Positions 33,804-44,275 of a stretch of 64,000 nucleotides of DNA are shown in pieces. Both the position numbers and the translations under genes were made by a program. The notes beneath the pieces were generated by a model that did not search any database, was not told the origin of the DNA, and saw nothing but the letters and a program-made list of their open reading frames with translations. Source of the stretch: Candidatus Leucobacter sulfamidivorax (lineage in GTDB: Bacteria > Actinomycetota > Actinomycetes > Actinomycetales > Microbacteriaceae). Each line of letters opens with the position of its first letter. Position 1 is the stretch's first letter. The DNA lies in NCBI GenBank assembly GCA_016771945.1, contig QZLF01000001.1, forward strand, positions 1,259,447 to 1,323,446, in the 5' to 3' direction.

Positions 33804-35070
33804 GCCCGGGCTGCCCGAGGGCTACGATCCGCACGACCGCGAGCGCTTCGTCGCCGAGCACCACGGAGGCCCGCGCAGCGACTTCGCGCGCGATCGGGCG
33901 CGGGTGCTGCACTCGAGCGGCTGGCGCCGGCTCGCCGCGAAGACCCAGGTGCTGAGCCCGACCGCCGGCGTCGACTTCGCGCGGAACCGGCTGACACACT
34001 CGCTCGAGGTCGCCCAGATCGGCCGCGAGCTCGCCGTCTCCCTGGGCCTCGCGCAGGACGTGGTCGACACGGCCTGCCTCGCCCACGATCTCGGCCACCC
34101 GCCGTTCGGGCACAACGGCGAGCGGGCCCTGCACGCGTGGTCGGAGGAGTTCGGGGGCTTCGAGGGCAACGCGCAGACCCTGCGCCTGCTCACCCGGCTC
34201 GAGCCGAAGCGCTTCGACGAGGCCGGGCGCACCGTCGGGCTGAACCTCACCCGCGCGACGCTCGACGCGAGCTGCAAGTACCCGTGGTCGCTGGCTGAGG
34301 CCGCGCCGGGCAGCCGCAAGTTCGGGTACTACGCGGACGACGCCGAGGTCTTCGCCTGGCTGCGCCGCGATGCGCCGGCCCGCCGCAAATGCGCCGAGGC
34401 GCAGACCATGGACCTCAGCGACGACATCGCCTACTCGGTGCACGATTTCGAGGACGCGATCGTCGGCGAGTTCATCGACCCCGAGCTGCTGACGGCCCGC
34501 GCCGGCCACGACGCGCTGCTGCGGGCGGTCGCCGAGTGGTCGGGCGGATCCTTCGCCGCGGATTCGGTGGGCATCGACGAGCTCGGCGCCGCCTTCGAGC
34601 GGCTCGCCGCGCTCGAGACCTGGCTCACGAGCTGGAGCGGCAGCCGACGCGACCAGGCGAAGCTCAAGAACTTCACGAGCGAGCTGATCGGGCGCTTCGC
34701 GCGCGCCTCGATCCGCGCGACGCTCGATGCCGCCGACGGCCGGCCGCTCGCCCGGTACGGCGGCGACGTCATCGTGCCGCGCGAGGTGCGCGCCGAGATC
34801 GCGGTGCTCAAGGGCGTCGTCGCGGCCTTCGTCATGGAGATCGGGCGGCGCAAGCCCGCCTACCGCCGGCAGCGCGAGCTGCTGCGGGATCTGCTCGACG
34901 CCCTGTGGGAGTCGGGGGAGTCCGAGCTCGAGCCCGCCTTCGCCGCCGACTACCGCGAGGCCGCCTCGGAGGCCGACGCCCGCCGCGCGGTGGTGGATCA
35001 GGTGGCGTCGCTCACCGATCAGTCGGCCATCGCCTGGCATCGGCGCCTCTGCGACGTCTCCTCGATCTAG
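33796..35070 (+). CDS. dgt: Deoxyguanosinetriphosphate triphosphohydrolase-like protein
   Basis: This 424-residue HD-domain enzyme removes triphosphate from dNTPs. Metal-binding histidines and aspartates are visible in RNRLTHSLEVAQIGREL and CLAHDLGHPPFGHNGERAL, with MDLSDDIAYSVHDFEDA later. GTG at 33796 is chosen because it overlaps the dusB stop (GTGGCTGA). The dusB-dgt-dnaG order is common in Micrococcales. Confidence 0.93.
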   Translation: MAEPGLPEGYDPHDRERFVAEHHGGPRSDFARDRARVLHSSGWRRLAAKTQVLSPTAGVDFARNRLTHSLEVAQIGRELAVSLGLAQDVVDTACLAHDLGHPPFGHNGERALHAWSEEFGGFEGNAQTLRLLTRLEPKRFDEAGRTVGLNLTRATLDASCKYPWSLAEAAPGSRKFGYYADDAEVFAWLRRDAPARRKCAEAQTMDLSDDIAYSVHDFEDAIVGEFIDPELLTARAGHDALLRAVAEWSGGSFAADSVGIDELGAAFERLAALETWLTSWSGSRRDQAKLKNFTSELIGRFARASIRATLDAADGRPLARYGGDVIVPREVRAEIAVLKGVVAAFVMEIGRRKPAYRRQRELLRDLLDALWESGESELEPAFAADYREAASEADARRAVVDQVASLTDQSAIAWHRRLCDVSSI

Positions 35071-35114
35071 CGCCAGTAGACTCTGACCATGGCGGGCGCA
35101 GACCACTCCGGGGA

Positions 35115-35163
35115 GAAACGCATCGCGTTTCGACGTGATCTGCGCTGGCGCCACTGCGCCAGC
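35115..35163. repeat. Paired REP-like hairpins upstream of dnaG
   Basis: GAAACGC-ATC-GCGTTTC (35115-35131) and GCTGGCGC-CACT-GCGCCAGC (35144-35163). The 7-bp-stem/ATC-loop followed by an 8-bp stem is the same layout as the unit before ruvC. Confidence 0.7.
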
Positions 35164-35199
35164 AAGGCGAGCTGAGAAGCAGGAGTTAAGGATCATTAC

Positions 35200-37101
35200 A
35201 TGGCCGGTCGTATTCGCGCGCAAGATGTCGAGGAAGTGAAGCGCCGCACCGACCTCGCCGAGCTCGTGGGCGACTACGTCTCGCTCAAGCGCGCCGGCGC
35301 CGACTCGATGAAGGGCCTCTGCCCCTTCCACGACGAGCGCAGCCCGAGCTTCCACGTGCGCCCGGGCCTCGGCTACTACCACTGCTTCGGCTGCGGGGAG
35401 TCGGGCGACGCGATCTCGTTCCTGCAGCGCCTCGACCACCTCACCTTCGCCGAGGCCGTCGAGCGCCTCGCTGCGCGCATCCACTACGTGCTCACCTACG
35501 AGGAGGGCGGCGAGCGGCGTCAGGACGGGCCGAACCGCGCCCGCCTGCTCGCCGCGAACCAGGCCGCAGCGGTCTACTTCGTGCAGCAGCTGGCCGCCGA
35601 GGAGGGCGGCACGGCCCGATCCTTCCTCTCCGAGCGCGGCTTCGACGCAGCGGCCTGCGAGCGCTTCGGCGTCGGCTACGCGCCGCGGGGGTGGGAGGGG
35701 CTCTCGAAGCACCTCGCGGCGCAGGGCTATACCCGGCAGGAGCTCGCGCAGGCGGGCCTCGTCTCGGAGGGGCAGCGCGGCGTCTACGACCGCTTCCGCG
35801 GGCGGGTGATCTGGCCGATCCGGGACACGAGCGCCCAGGTGATCGGCTTCGGGGCGCGCCGCCTCTACGACGACGACAACGGGCCCAAGTACCTGAACAC
35901 CCCGGAGACGCCCGTCTACCAGAAGTCGCGCGTGCTCTATGGGCTCGACCTCGCCAAGCGCGCGATCTCGCGCGGGCACCGCGCGGTCGTGGTCGAGGGC
36001 TACACCGACGTCATGGCCTGCCACCTCGCGGGGGAGGAGACCGCCGTCGCGACCTGCGGCACGGCCTTCGGCAAGGAGCACATCACCGTGCTGCGCCGGA
36101 TCATGGGCGACGACGCGGCCGCCGAGGTGGTGTTCACCTTCGACCCCGACGAGGCGGGCCAGAAGGCGGCGCTGCGCGCCTTCGCCGACGAGAAGCTCTT
36201 CAGCGCGCAGACCTATGTGGCCGTCGCGCCGGACGGGCTCGACCCCGCCGACCTCCGCCTGCACCGCGGCGACGAGGCCGTGCGCGAGCTCTTCACCCGC
36301 AAGACGCCGCTCTTCGAGTTCGCGCTGCGCCAGGCCGTGAGTCGCTTCGATCTCAACAGCGTCGAGGGCCGGGTGTCGGCGCTGCGCGCGGCCGCGCCGA
36401 TCGTCGCGGAGATCAAGGACCCCGGTCTGCGCCCCGGATACACGCGGGAGCTCGCCCGCATGCTCGGCAGCGAGCTCGCCGAGGTGCAGCGCGCGGTGCA
36501 GACGGCGGGCGGTGCGGGCGGCGGACGTCCGAGCGGCGGCCCGGGCGGCCGCCGCGGGCCGGAACCCGGGCGGTACGACGACCGCGCGGCCGATCCGCAG
36601 CCCTCCGCGGGGAGTCCCGGACCGCAGGGCTCCGTCCTCGCCTCGCTGCCGGGGACCCCCTCCGTGCGGCTCGAGCGCGACGCCCTCATGGCGATGCTGC
36701 AGCAGGCGGCCGCGATCGGCCCCGAACTCATGGCGCAGGCGGTCACCGCGGAGGTGCGCGACCCCACCCTGCGCACCGTGCGCGACGCCGTCGCCGCGGC
36801 CCTGCCCTCGCTCGGGGAGGACGGCTGGCTCGAGCGGGTCATTGCCGAGGCGCCGCCCCACTATGCGGGCGCGATCCGCGAGCTCGCGATCGCCCCGATG
36901 CCGCAGCGCAACCCCGAGCAGCTCGGCGACTACTCGCGCGCGATCGTCGTCTCGCTGCTCGACCGCGACCTGCTCTCGCTCAAGGCCGAGCTCATGGCGC
37001 GCATGCAGCGGCTCGGCGATCCCGCGTCCCCCGATTCGCGGCGCATCCAGGAGCAGCTCGCCGCCCTGGAGCTCGCGCGACGGTCGCTGCGCGCGGAGTG
37101 A
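35200..37101 (+). CDS. dnaG: DNA primase
   Basis: This 633-residue primase makes RNA primers for replication. The CHC2 zinc motif uses C41, H44, C62 and C65. The RNA polymerase core follows, with a TOPRIM region (VVEGYTDVMACH, then FDPDEAGQKAAL). A Gly/Arg/Pro-rich linker (about 430-475) precedes the C-terminal helicase-interaction domain. AAGGA precedes the ATG. Confidence 0.97.
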   Translation: MAGRIRAQDVEEVKRRTDLAELVGDYVSLKRAGADSMKGLCPFHDERSPSFHVRPGLGYYHCFGCGESGDAISFLQRLDHLTFAEAVERLAARIHYVLTYEEGGERRQDGPNRARLLAANQAAAVYFVQQLAAEEGGTARSFLSERGFDAAACERFGVGYAPRGWEGLSKHLAAQGYTRQELAQAGLVSEGQRGVYDRFRGRVIWPIRDTSAQVIGFGARRLYDDDNGPKYLNTPETPVYQKSRVLYGLDLAKRAISRGHRAVVVEGYTDVMACHLAGEETAVATCGTAFGKEHITVLRRIMGDDAAAEVVFTFDPDEAGQKAALRAFADEKLFSAQTYVAVAPDGLDPADLRLHRGDEAVRELFTRKTPLFEFALRQAVSRFDLNSVEGRVSALRAAAPIVAEIKDPGLRPGYTRELARMLGSELAEVQRAVQTAGGAGGGRPSGGPGGRRGPEPGRYDDRAADPQPSAGSPGPQGSVLASLPGTPSVRLERDALMAMLQQAAAIGPELMAQAVTAEVRDPTLRTVRDAVAAALPSLGEDGWLERVIAEAPPHYAGAIRELAIAPMPQRNPEQLGDYSRAIVVSLLDRDLLSLKAELMARMQRLGDPASPDSRRIQEQLAALELARRSLRAE

Positions 37102-37187
37102 GCGCGCTCCGGGCGCTCCCGGATTGAGGTCGCGCGCCGTGCGCGGGCTAGGCTGGGAACCCCGGCCGCCCGGCAGGGAGAAGCGAG

Positions 37188-38042
37188 GTGCAGCGCATGA
37201 TCGAGCCCGACGGCTCAGCGGATCCCGCGATCCTGGTCTCGGATCTCACGCTCGGCTATCCCGCCCATGCGGGCGGCGCCCCCTACAACGCCGTCGAGGG
37301 CATCGGCTTCGAGGTGCGCCGGGGCGAGGTGCGCGCGCTCCTCGGCGAGAGCGGATCGGGCAAGTCGACCCTCATGCGCTTCCTCGCGGGGCACGCGGCC
37401 GACGGCGGCGACCGGGGTGCGCGCATCCGGGTGCAGAGCGGCGACGCCACCGTGCTCGGGGTGCCCATGCGCCGCGCGCGGAAGCGGCAGCTCACGCGCC
37501 TCACCGCGCGGGTCGGCTTCCTCGCCCAGGGGTCGGCGGCGACGCTGCCGGCCGAGCTCAACGTCGGCGACATCCTCATGCAGCCCATCACCGAGCGCAC
37601 CAAGCACTTCGACCGCGGCGAGCTCGGCGAGCAGATCGCCGAGATGATGGACATCCTGGGTCTCCCGCTCAGCAAGCTGCAGGAGTACCCCTACGAGCTC
37701 TCGAAGGGCCAGCGACAGCGAGTCGCGGTCATCCGCTCGCTCATGCTCACCCCCTCGCTCTACCTCGCGGACGAGCCCACCCTCGGGGTCGACGCCCTCG
37801 GCCGCCCGGGCATCGTCGAGCTCTTCCGCTGGTACCGGGAGCGCACCGGCGCGACCATGATGCTCGTCAGCCACGACATCGCCATGCTCGAGGCGCTCGT
37901 CGAGCAGGTGCTCGTCATGCAGGAGGGCTGCCTCGTGGGCGCGGGCAACATCAACGAGATCTTCCGGCACGAGGATCACCTCTACGTGCAGCAGCTCGCC
38001 CGTGCGCTGCGCGCGACCGCCTACGACGAGATCGCCGAATAG
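37188..38042 (+). CDS. Orphan ABC transporter ATP-binding protein
   Basis: This 284-residue ATPase has Walker A GESGSGKS (about 53-60), a Q-loop in FLAQGSAATLP, the signature LSKGQRQRV (a variant of LSGGQ), Walker B LYLADEPTLGVD and the H-loop VSHDIAML. The layout resembles oligopeptide or phosphonate-type importer ATPases, but no membrane or binding subunit is nearby. GTG at 37188 or ATG at 37197 may be the start, with GGGAG upstream. It may serve a permease encoded elsewhere. Confidence 0.85.
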   Translation: MQRMIEPDGSADPAILVSDLTLGYPAHAGGAPYNAVEGIGFEVRRGEVRALLGESGSGKSTLMRFLAGHAADGGDRGARIRVQSGDATVLGVPMRRARKRQLTRLTARVGFLAQGSAATLPAELNVGDILMQPITERTKHFDRGELGEQIAEMMDILGLPLSKLQEYPYELSKGQRQRVAVIRSLMLTPSLYLADEPTLGVDALGRPGIVELFRWYRERTGATMMLVSHDIAMLEALVEQVLVMQEGCLVGAGNINEIFRHEDHLYVQQLARALRATAYDEIAE

Positions 38043-38119
38043 CCCTGCCGGTGCAGCCCGAGATTTGAACTCGTGCCAGCCGATTTGATAGGCTGAACGC
38101 CGTTGCCTTCGGGCGATGA

Positions 38120-38192
38120 TCCCCTGTAGCTCAGTTGGCAGAGCGCTTGACTGTTAATCAGGATGTCGCTGGTTCGAGCCCAGCCGGGGGAG
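38120..38192 (+). tRNA. tRNA-Asn (GTT)
   Basis: Acceptor TCCCCTG/CGGGGGA, anticodon loop CTGTTAA giving GTT, T-arm GGTTCGAGCCC, discriminator G. Confidence 0.96.
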
Positions 38193-38195
38193 CGG

Positions 38196-38219
38196 AACCC
38201 TCATCGCGAGATGAGGGTT
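38196..38219 (+). terminator. Terminator after tRNA-Asn
   Basis: AACCCTCATC (38196-38205), GCGA loop, GATGAGGGTT (38210-38219), then TT. Confidence 0.85.
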
Positions 38220-38252
38220 TTCGTGAATGAGAGCGGTCGCGCCCTCGTCCAC

Positions 38253-38323
38253 GGGGATGTAGCTCAATGGTAGAGCCCCAGTCTTCCAAACTGGCTACGC
38301 GGGTTCGATTCCCGTCATCCCCT
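38253..38323 (+). tRNA. tRNA-Gly (TCC)
   Basis: Acceptor GGGGATG/CATCCCC, anticodon loop TCTTCCA giving TCC, T-arm GGTTCGATTCC, discriminator T. Confidence 0.96.
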
Positions 38324-38330
38324 CGCCGAA

Positions 38331-38356
38331 AATCCCCTGCCCTTGGGCAGGGGATT
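38331..38356. terminator. Terminator after tRNA-Gly(TCC)
   Basis: AATCCCCTGCC and its inverted copy GGCAGGGGATT with a 4-base TTGG-type loop. Confidence 0.85.
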
Positions 38357-38464
38357 CTGCGTCTCGGGGATTCCGGGAATCTTCAGAACCCGGAACGTGG
38401 CCGCGTTGCCGCGGCCACGCGGCGTGCGCGCGCAAGGCTGCGCCTCGCTCCAAGCGCGCGGCCG

Positions 38465-38478
38465 GGGTTCGATTCCCG
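38465..38478 (+). repeat. T-arm fragment repeated from tRNA-Gly(TCC)
   Basis: GGGTTCGATTCCCG here is identical to 38301-38314 in the tRNA T-arm. The rest of a tRNA is missing. It lies in the 130-base spacer before the P450 stop codon and may be a remnant of a past tRNA-targeted insertion. Confidence 0.55.
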
Positions 38479-38487
38479 AGAGTGCGC

Positions 38488-39684
38488 TCAGTGCCCGGGG
38501 TCGAAGCGGATCGGGAAGCGGATCGGCCCCGTGTTGCCCGACACCGGCAGCCAGACCCCGGGGCCGTCGGGCTCCGCGTTCGGCATGCGCCGGGCGAGCA
38601 GCGGCAGCGCCACGCTCATGTCGGTGCGCGCGACGAAGTGCCCGAGGCAGTGGTGCACCCCGCCGCCGAAGCCGGCGTGCAGCGGGCGATCCTCGACCGC
38701 GAGGTCGAACGACGCCTCGTCGCCCATGCGCAGGGGGTCCGTGCCGATCGAATGCGAGAGCACCTGCACGATGCCGCCCTTGGGCACGAGGAGCCCGTTC
38801 AGGTCCACGTCCTCGATCGCCTCGCGTGTGACCCAGGTGACGGTCGGGTTGACGCGCATGACCTCCTCGACCGCCCGGCCGCCGAGCTCGGGCCGCTCGC
38901 CGAGCAGCCGCCACTGGTCCGGGTGCGCGAGCAGGGTCTGCAGCGCCAGCCCCAGCTGGTTGCGCGTCGTCTCCATGCCGGCGAACGCCAGGAACACGAG
39001 TGACACGCTCAGCTCGCGACGGCTCAGCGTGTCGTCGTCCTCGTGCGCCTGCAGCAGCGTCGTCACGAGGTCGTCGCGCGGATGCGCGGCGCGATCCTCG
39101 ATCACTTTCTCGATGTAGCCGGCGAGCCCCTCGAGCGCCGCCTCGATGCGGGGGAGGTCCTCGCGCACATTGATGCCGAAGGACTTGCCGAGGTCGTCGG
39201 CCCAGTGGGCGACCCGAGACCACTCGTCCTCGGGCAGCCCGAGCAGCATGCAGAGGATCCGCGCGGCGTAGGGCTCGGCGAACTCCGTCACGAACTCGAC
39301 CTCGCCGCGATCCGCGAAGCCGTCGATGAGGTCGTTCGCGAGCTCCTGGAACTGCGGGCGCATGGCCTCGATCGCGCGGCTGCGGAACGCCGGGCTCAGC
39401 AGCCGGCGCAACCGCAGATGGTCGTCGCCCTCGATGCTGAGCAGGGTCTCCTGCCACCACTCCTGCCACGGGCCGTCGTGGATGCCGTTCTGCGCCGGCC
39501 AGCGGGCGTTGCCCTGCTGGAAGCGGCGGTCCTTCAGGACGTTCGTGCCCTCCTCATAGCGGAGGATCGCCCAGCCGTAGGGCGTCTCGGCGTACCAGTC
39601 CTGCTCGCGGGCCTCGTGCACGACGTCGGAATTGACGTCGAATCGCGGATCGGAGAGGTCGAGGTACGCCGGCGATGATCCCAT
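38488..39684 (-). CDS. Cytochrome P450
   Basis: This 398-residue soluble P450 has the heme-ligand segment FGGGVHHCLGHF with C346, an I-helix FAGMETT at about 234-240 (oxygen activation), and the K-helix E-x-x-R at about 274-277. The length is standard for bacterial class I P450s, which take electrons from a ferredoxin. No ferredoxin or reductase gene is adjacent, so the redox partner is elsewhere. Its substrate is unknown. Confidence 0.95.
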   Translation of the reverse strand: MGSSPAYLDLSDPRFDVNSDVVHEAREQDWYAETPYGWAILRYEEGTNVLKDRRFQQGNARWPAQNGIHDGPWQEWWQETLLSIEGDDHLRLRRLLSPAFRSRAIEAMRPQFQELANDLIDGFADRGEVEFVTEFAEPYAARILCMLLGLPEDEWSRVAHWADDLGKSFGINVREDLPRIEAALEGLAGYIEKVIEDRAAHPRDDLVTTLLQAHEDDDTLSRRELSVSLVFLAFAGMETTRNQLGLALQTLLAHPDQWRLLGERPELGGRAVEEVMRVNPTVTWVTREAIEDVDLNGLLVPKGGIVQVLSHSIGTDPLRMGDEASFDLAVEDRPLHAGFGGGVHHCLGHFVARTDMSVALPLLARRMPNAEPDGPGVWLPVSGNTGPIRFPIRFDPGH

Positions 39685-39759
39685 GCGCCCGAGTCTAAAG
39701 GGAGCGCCCGCGCGGCGCCCGCACCGCGTTTCGGCTAGACTTGCAGGGTTGTCTGCTTG

Positions 39760-39834
39760 CGGGGCGTAGCTCAGCTTGGCTAGAGCGCCCGCTTTGGGAG
39801 CGGGAGGTCGCAGGTTCGAATCCTGTCGCCCCGA
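39760..39834 (+). tRNA. tRNA-Pro (TGG)
   Basis: Acceptor CGGGGCG/CGCCCCG, anticodon loop TTTGGGA giving TGG, T-arm GGTTCGAATCC, discriminator A. Confidence 0.96.
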
Positions 39835-39894
39835 CACGGGCATCCGCTCGCTCCACCCCCGGACAGCACGGAACCAGATACTTGAGAGGCCAAA

Positions 39895-41253
39895 TTGCCG
39901 AAGACGAACGCCGAAAAGCTCACCCCGACCCGGGTCAAGCTCACCGTCGCCATCACCATCGACGAGCTCGAGCCGCACCTGAAGAAGGCGTACAAGACCA
40001 TCTCGGAGCAGGTCTCGATCCCCGGCTTCCGCAAGGGGCACGTCCCCGCTCCGATCATCGACCAGCGCATCGGCAAGGCCGCCGTCATCGAGCAGGCCGT
40101 CAATGAGTCGCTCGACGACTTCTACCAGGCCGCGCTCGCCGAGACCGAGACCCGTCCGATGGGCCGCCCGACGGCCGACGTCGAGGAGTGGCTCGACGCG
40201 GCGGATCCCAAGAGCGAGCTGAAGCTCGTCTTCGAGGTGGAGGCGCGTCCCGAGTTCGAACTGCCGAAGTACGACGGCCTCGAGATCGTCGTCGATGACG
40301 TCAAGGTCGACGACGACGCGGTCGAGCAGGAGCTGACCAAGCTGCGCGAGCGCTTCGGCAACCTCGTCACCGTCGAGCGCGCCGCCAAGAGCGGCGACTT
40401 CGTCGAGCTCGACCTCACCGCGCGCATCGGCGACGCCGAGGTCGACCAGGCGAGCGGCGTCTCGTACGAGGTCGGCTCGGGCAACATGCTCGAGGGCCTG
40501 GACGAGGCCGTGGAGACCCTCACGGCGGGCGAGTCGACCACCTTCACCTCGCAGCTGCTGGGCGGCGAGTTCGAGGGCCAGGACGCCGAGGTCGAGGTCA
40601 CCGTGACCGCGGTGAAGGAGCGCGAGCTCGCCGAGGCCGACGACGACTTCGCCCAGCTCGCGAGCGAGTTCGACACGATCGCCGAGCTGCGCGAGAGCCT
40701 CGCCGAGCAGGCCTCGCGCGCGGCCGTGTTCGCGCAGGGCCGCCAGGCCCGCGACCTCTTCACCGAGACCCTCGTCGAGCAGGCCGGCATCCCGGTCTCC
40801 GAGGAGCTCATCGAGGAGGAGGTGCACCGCCACCTCGAGGGCGAGGGCCGCCTCGAGGACGACGAGCACCGCGCCGAGGTGCGCAAGTCCTCCGAGGAGC
40901 AGTTCGCGCTGCAGCTGCTGCTCGACGCGATCGCCGAGGCCGAGCAGGTCGTCCCGACGCAGAACGAGCTGTCGCAGTACATCTTCCAGTCGGCGCAGCA
41001 GTACGGCATGGACCCCGCGCAGTTCCTGCAGGCGATCAGCCAGGGCGGTCAGATGAACGTGATCTTCGGCGAGGTCACCCGCAACAAGGCACTCGCGGTC
41101 GCGCTGAGCAAGGCCAAGGTCGTCGACAAGAGCGGTAACGAGGTCGATCTGAGCGAGTTCACCGCTGTCGACGACGAGGCCGAGGCCGAGGTCGTCGCCG
41201 AGGCCGAGGACATCGTCGAGGAGGCCGAGGCCGAGGCGGCCGAGGAGAAGTAG
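39895..41253 (+). CDS. tig: Trigger factor (ribosome-associated chaperone and prolyl isomerase)
   Basis: This 452-residue protein has an N-terminal ribosome-binding domain with the signature GFRKGHVP (about 44-51), a FKBP-type isomerase domain (about 160-245) and a helical C-terminal chaperone domain. It ends in an acidic Ala/Glu tail of about 30 residues. The start is TTG, supported by GAGAGG 5 bases upstream and by family alignment. It heads the tig-clpP1-clpP2-clpX cluster. Confidence 0.96.
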   Translation: MPKTNAEKLTPTRVKLTVAITIDELEPHLKKAYKTISEQVSIPGFRKGHVPAPIIDQRIGKAAVIEQAVNESLDDFYQAALAETETRPMGRPTADVEEWLDAADPKSELKLVFEVEARPEFELPKYDGLEIVVDDVKVDDDAVEQELTKLRERFGNLVTVERAAKSGDFVELDLTARIGDAEVDQASGVSYEVGSGNMLEGLDEAVETLTAGESTTFTSQLLGGEFEGQDAEVEVTVTAVKERELAEADDDFAQLASEFDTIAELRESLAEQASRAAVFAQGRQARDLFTETLVEQAGIPVSEELIEEEVHRHLEGEGRLEDDEHRAEVRKSSEEQFALQLLLDAIAEAEQVVPTQNELSQYIFQSAQQYGMDPAQFLQAISQGGQMNVIFGEVTRNKALAVALSKAKVVDKSGNEVDLSEFTAVDDEAEAEVVAEAEDIVEEAEAEAAEEK

Positions 41254-41300
41254 TCGGGTCGCCGTCCTGCGTGCACGGAATCCTCCGCAGGATGACCATC

Positions 41301-41342
41301 GTGGAAGAGCCCTCGTCACTCGGATGACGGGGGCTCTTCCAC
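41301..41342 (+). terminator. Terminator after tig
   Basis: Twelve-base arms GTGGAAGAGCCC (41301-41312) and GGGCTCTTCCAC (41331-41342), extended by an inner TCGTCA/TGACGG stem. Confidence 0.85.
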
Positions 41343-41557
41343 GCCCGGCACCCAGGCGCTCGGAGCGCCGCATCGCGTCGCGCGCCGCACGACTGCGCTC
41401 AGGGAGAACACGACAGTGCTCTGCGCAGCGTGACGAGACTTCGTCTCGTGCCGAGGACCGCTGGCCGGCCCTCGGTCCAACGCTTACGGCGAACACGGCG
41501 TTCTACCGCAATCCGAATCGGTAGCCTCGTATCAGGCACAATTCGAAGGAGTGCAGA
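41343..41557. repeat. Hairpin-rich spacer before clpP1
   Basis: After the tig terminator this 215-base spacer holds a GC-ATC-GC centred imperfect hairpin near 41370 and ACGAGAC-TTC-GTCTCGT (41433-41449). Both resemble hairpins before ruvC, dnaG and clpX. No gene is seen. The clpP promoter must lie here; no specific box is assigned. Confidence 0.55.
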
Positions 41558-42145
41558 ATGGCTGAACAGACGCCGCCGAACAGCGTGTTCGATCGACTGC
41601 TGAAGGATCGCATCATCTGGCTGGGGAGCGAGGTGAGGGACGAGAACGCGAACGAGATCTGCGCGAAGATCCTGCTGCTCGCGGCGGAGGATCCCGAGGC
41701 CGACATCTACCTCTACATCAACTCGCCGGGCGGCTCCATCACCGCGGGCATGGCGATCTACGACACGATGAGCTTCGTGCCGAACGACATCGTGACGGTG
41801 GGCATCGGCATGGCGGCCTCGATGGGCCAGTTCCTGCTCACCGCCGGCACCAAGGGCAAGCGGTACATCACCCCGAACGCGCGCGTGCTGCTGCATCAGC
41901 CGCACGGCGGCTTCGGCGGCACGGCGAGCGACATCCAGACCCAGGCGCAGCTCATCGTCTCGATGAAGAACCGCCTCGCCGAGATCACGGCGGCCCAGAC
42001 CGGCAAGACGGTCGAGCAGATCAACGAGGACGGGGATCGCGATCGCTGGTTCAGCGCCGAGGAGGCGCTCGAGTACGGCTTCGTCGATTTCATCCGCGAT
42101 TCCGCCAGCGACGTGGTCGGCGGCGGCGGCACCAGCAAGCAGTGA
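41558..42145 (+). CDS. clpP1: ATP-dependent Clp protease proteolytic subunit 1
   Basis: This 195-residue serine protease subunit has the catalytic triad S88 (GMAASMGQF), H113 (LLHQPHGG) and D162 (DRDRW). In actinobacteria ClpP1 and ClpP2 form a mixed tetradecamer fed by ClpX or ClpC1. GAAGGAG precedes the ATG. It overlaps clpP2 by 4 bases. Confidence 0.97.
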   Translation: MAEQTPPNSVFDRLLKDRIIWLGSEVRDENANEICAKILLLAAEDPEADIYLYINSPGGSITAGMAIYDTMSFVPNDIVTVGIGMAASMGQFLLTAGTKGKRYITPNARVLLHQPHGGFGGTASDIQTQAQLIVSMKNRLAEITAAQTGKTVEQINEDGDRDRWFSAEEALEYGFVDFIRDSASDVVGGGGTSKQ

Positions 42146-42804
42146 GTGAGAGAGCGACGGATATGACCAACCTTCAGATGCCCGAAGCCCGCTACGTGCT
42201 GCCGTCCTTCGAGGAGCGCACCTCGTACGGCTTCAAGCGCCAGGATCCCTACGCGAAGCTCTTCGAGGATCGCATCGTCTTCCTCGGCGTGCAGGTCGAC
42301 GACGCCTCGGCCGACGACGTGATGGCGCAGCTCCTCGTGCTCGAGAGCCAGGACCCCGAGCGCGACATCACGATGTACATCAACTCGCCCGGCGGATCCT
42401 TCACGGCGATGACGGCGATCTACGACACGATGCAGTACATCCGCCCGCACGTGATGACCGTGTGCCTCGGCCAGGCGGCCTCGGCCGCGGCCGTGCTGCT
42501 CGCCGGCGGCACCCCGGGCAAGCGCCTCGCGCTGCCGAACGCCCGAGTGCTGATCCACCAGCCCTCGACGGGGCAGGCCGGCCACGGCCAGGCCTCCGAC
42601 ATCGAGATCCAGGCCGCCGAGATCATGCGCATGCGCGAGTGGCTCGAGGAGACGCTGTCGAAGCACTCGAACCGCTCGATCGAAGAGGTGAACCGCGACA
42701 TCGATCGCGACAAGATCCTCAGCGCCCAGGAGGCCCTCGACTACGGCCTCATCGACCAGGTGCTCACGAGCCGGAAGAATCCGCAGCCGGTTCTGGGATC
42801 CTGA
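42142..42804 (+). CDS. clpP2: ATP-dependent Clp protease proteolytic subunit 2
   Basis: This 220-residue partner of ClpP1 has S114 (QAASAAA), H139 (LIHQPSTG) and an Asp in IDRDK near residue 190. GTG at 42142 overlaps the clpP1 stop; ATG at 42163 is an alternative that drops seven residues. Coupled synthesis fits the obligate two-ring enzyme. Confidence 0.96.
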   Translation: MSERATDMTNLQMPEARYVLPSFEERTSYGFKRQDPYAKLFEDRIVFLGVQVDDASADDVMAQLLVLESQDPERDITMYINSPGGSFTAMTAIYDTMQYIRPHVMTVCLGQAASAAAVLLAGGTPGKRLALPNARVLIHQPSTGQAGHGQASDIEIQAAEIMRMREWLEETLSKHSNRSIEEVNRDIDRDKILSAQEALDYGLIDQVLTSRKNPQPVLGS

Positions 42805-42822
42805 CGGCTCGCGGGGCTCGCT

Positions 42823-42838
42823 CGGCGCTTCGGCGCCG
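42823..42838. repeat. TTCG-loop hairpin upstream of clpX
   Basis: CGGCGC-TTCG-GCGCCG in the 130-base clpP2-clpX spacer, very like the hairpin at 28576-28589. The spacer is GC-rich and also contains a GCGGCGCGCC run. Confidence 0.65.
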
Positions 42839-42934
42839 CGGCGCGCCGTAGACGAGAATGTCAGTGGTGCCGGATAGGCTCGACTCGCGTCGAAAAGCCG
42901 CGTATCGAGGACTTGCACAGGGGAGGAGGTTCGC

Positions 42935-44209
<1,275 letters not shown>

Positions 44210-44275
44210 GCCGCCGCCGGCGCGAGCCCCGGCACAGGAGACTCGATCCAGGAACTCCGATTCAGGAGCCCCCGC

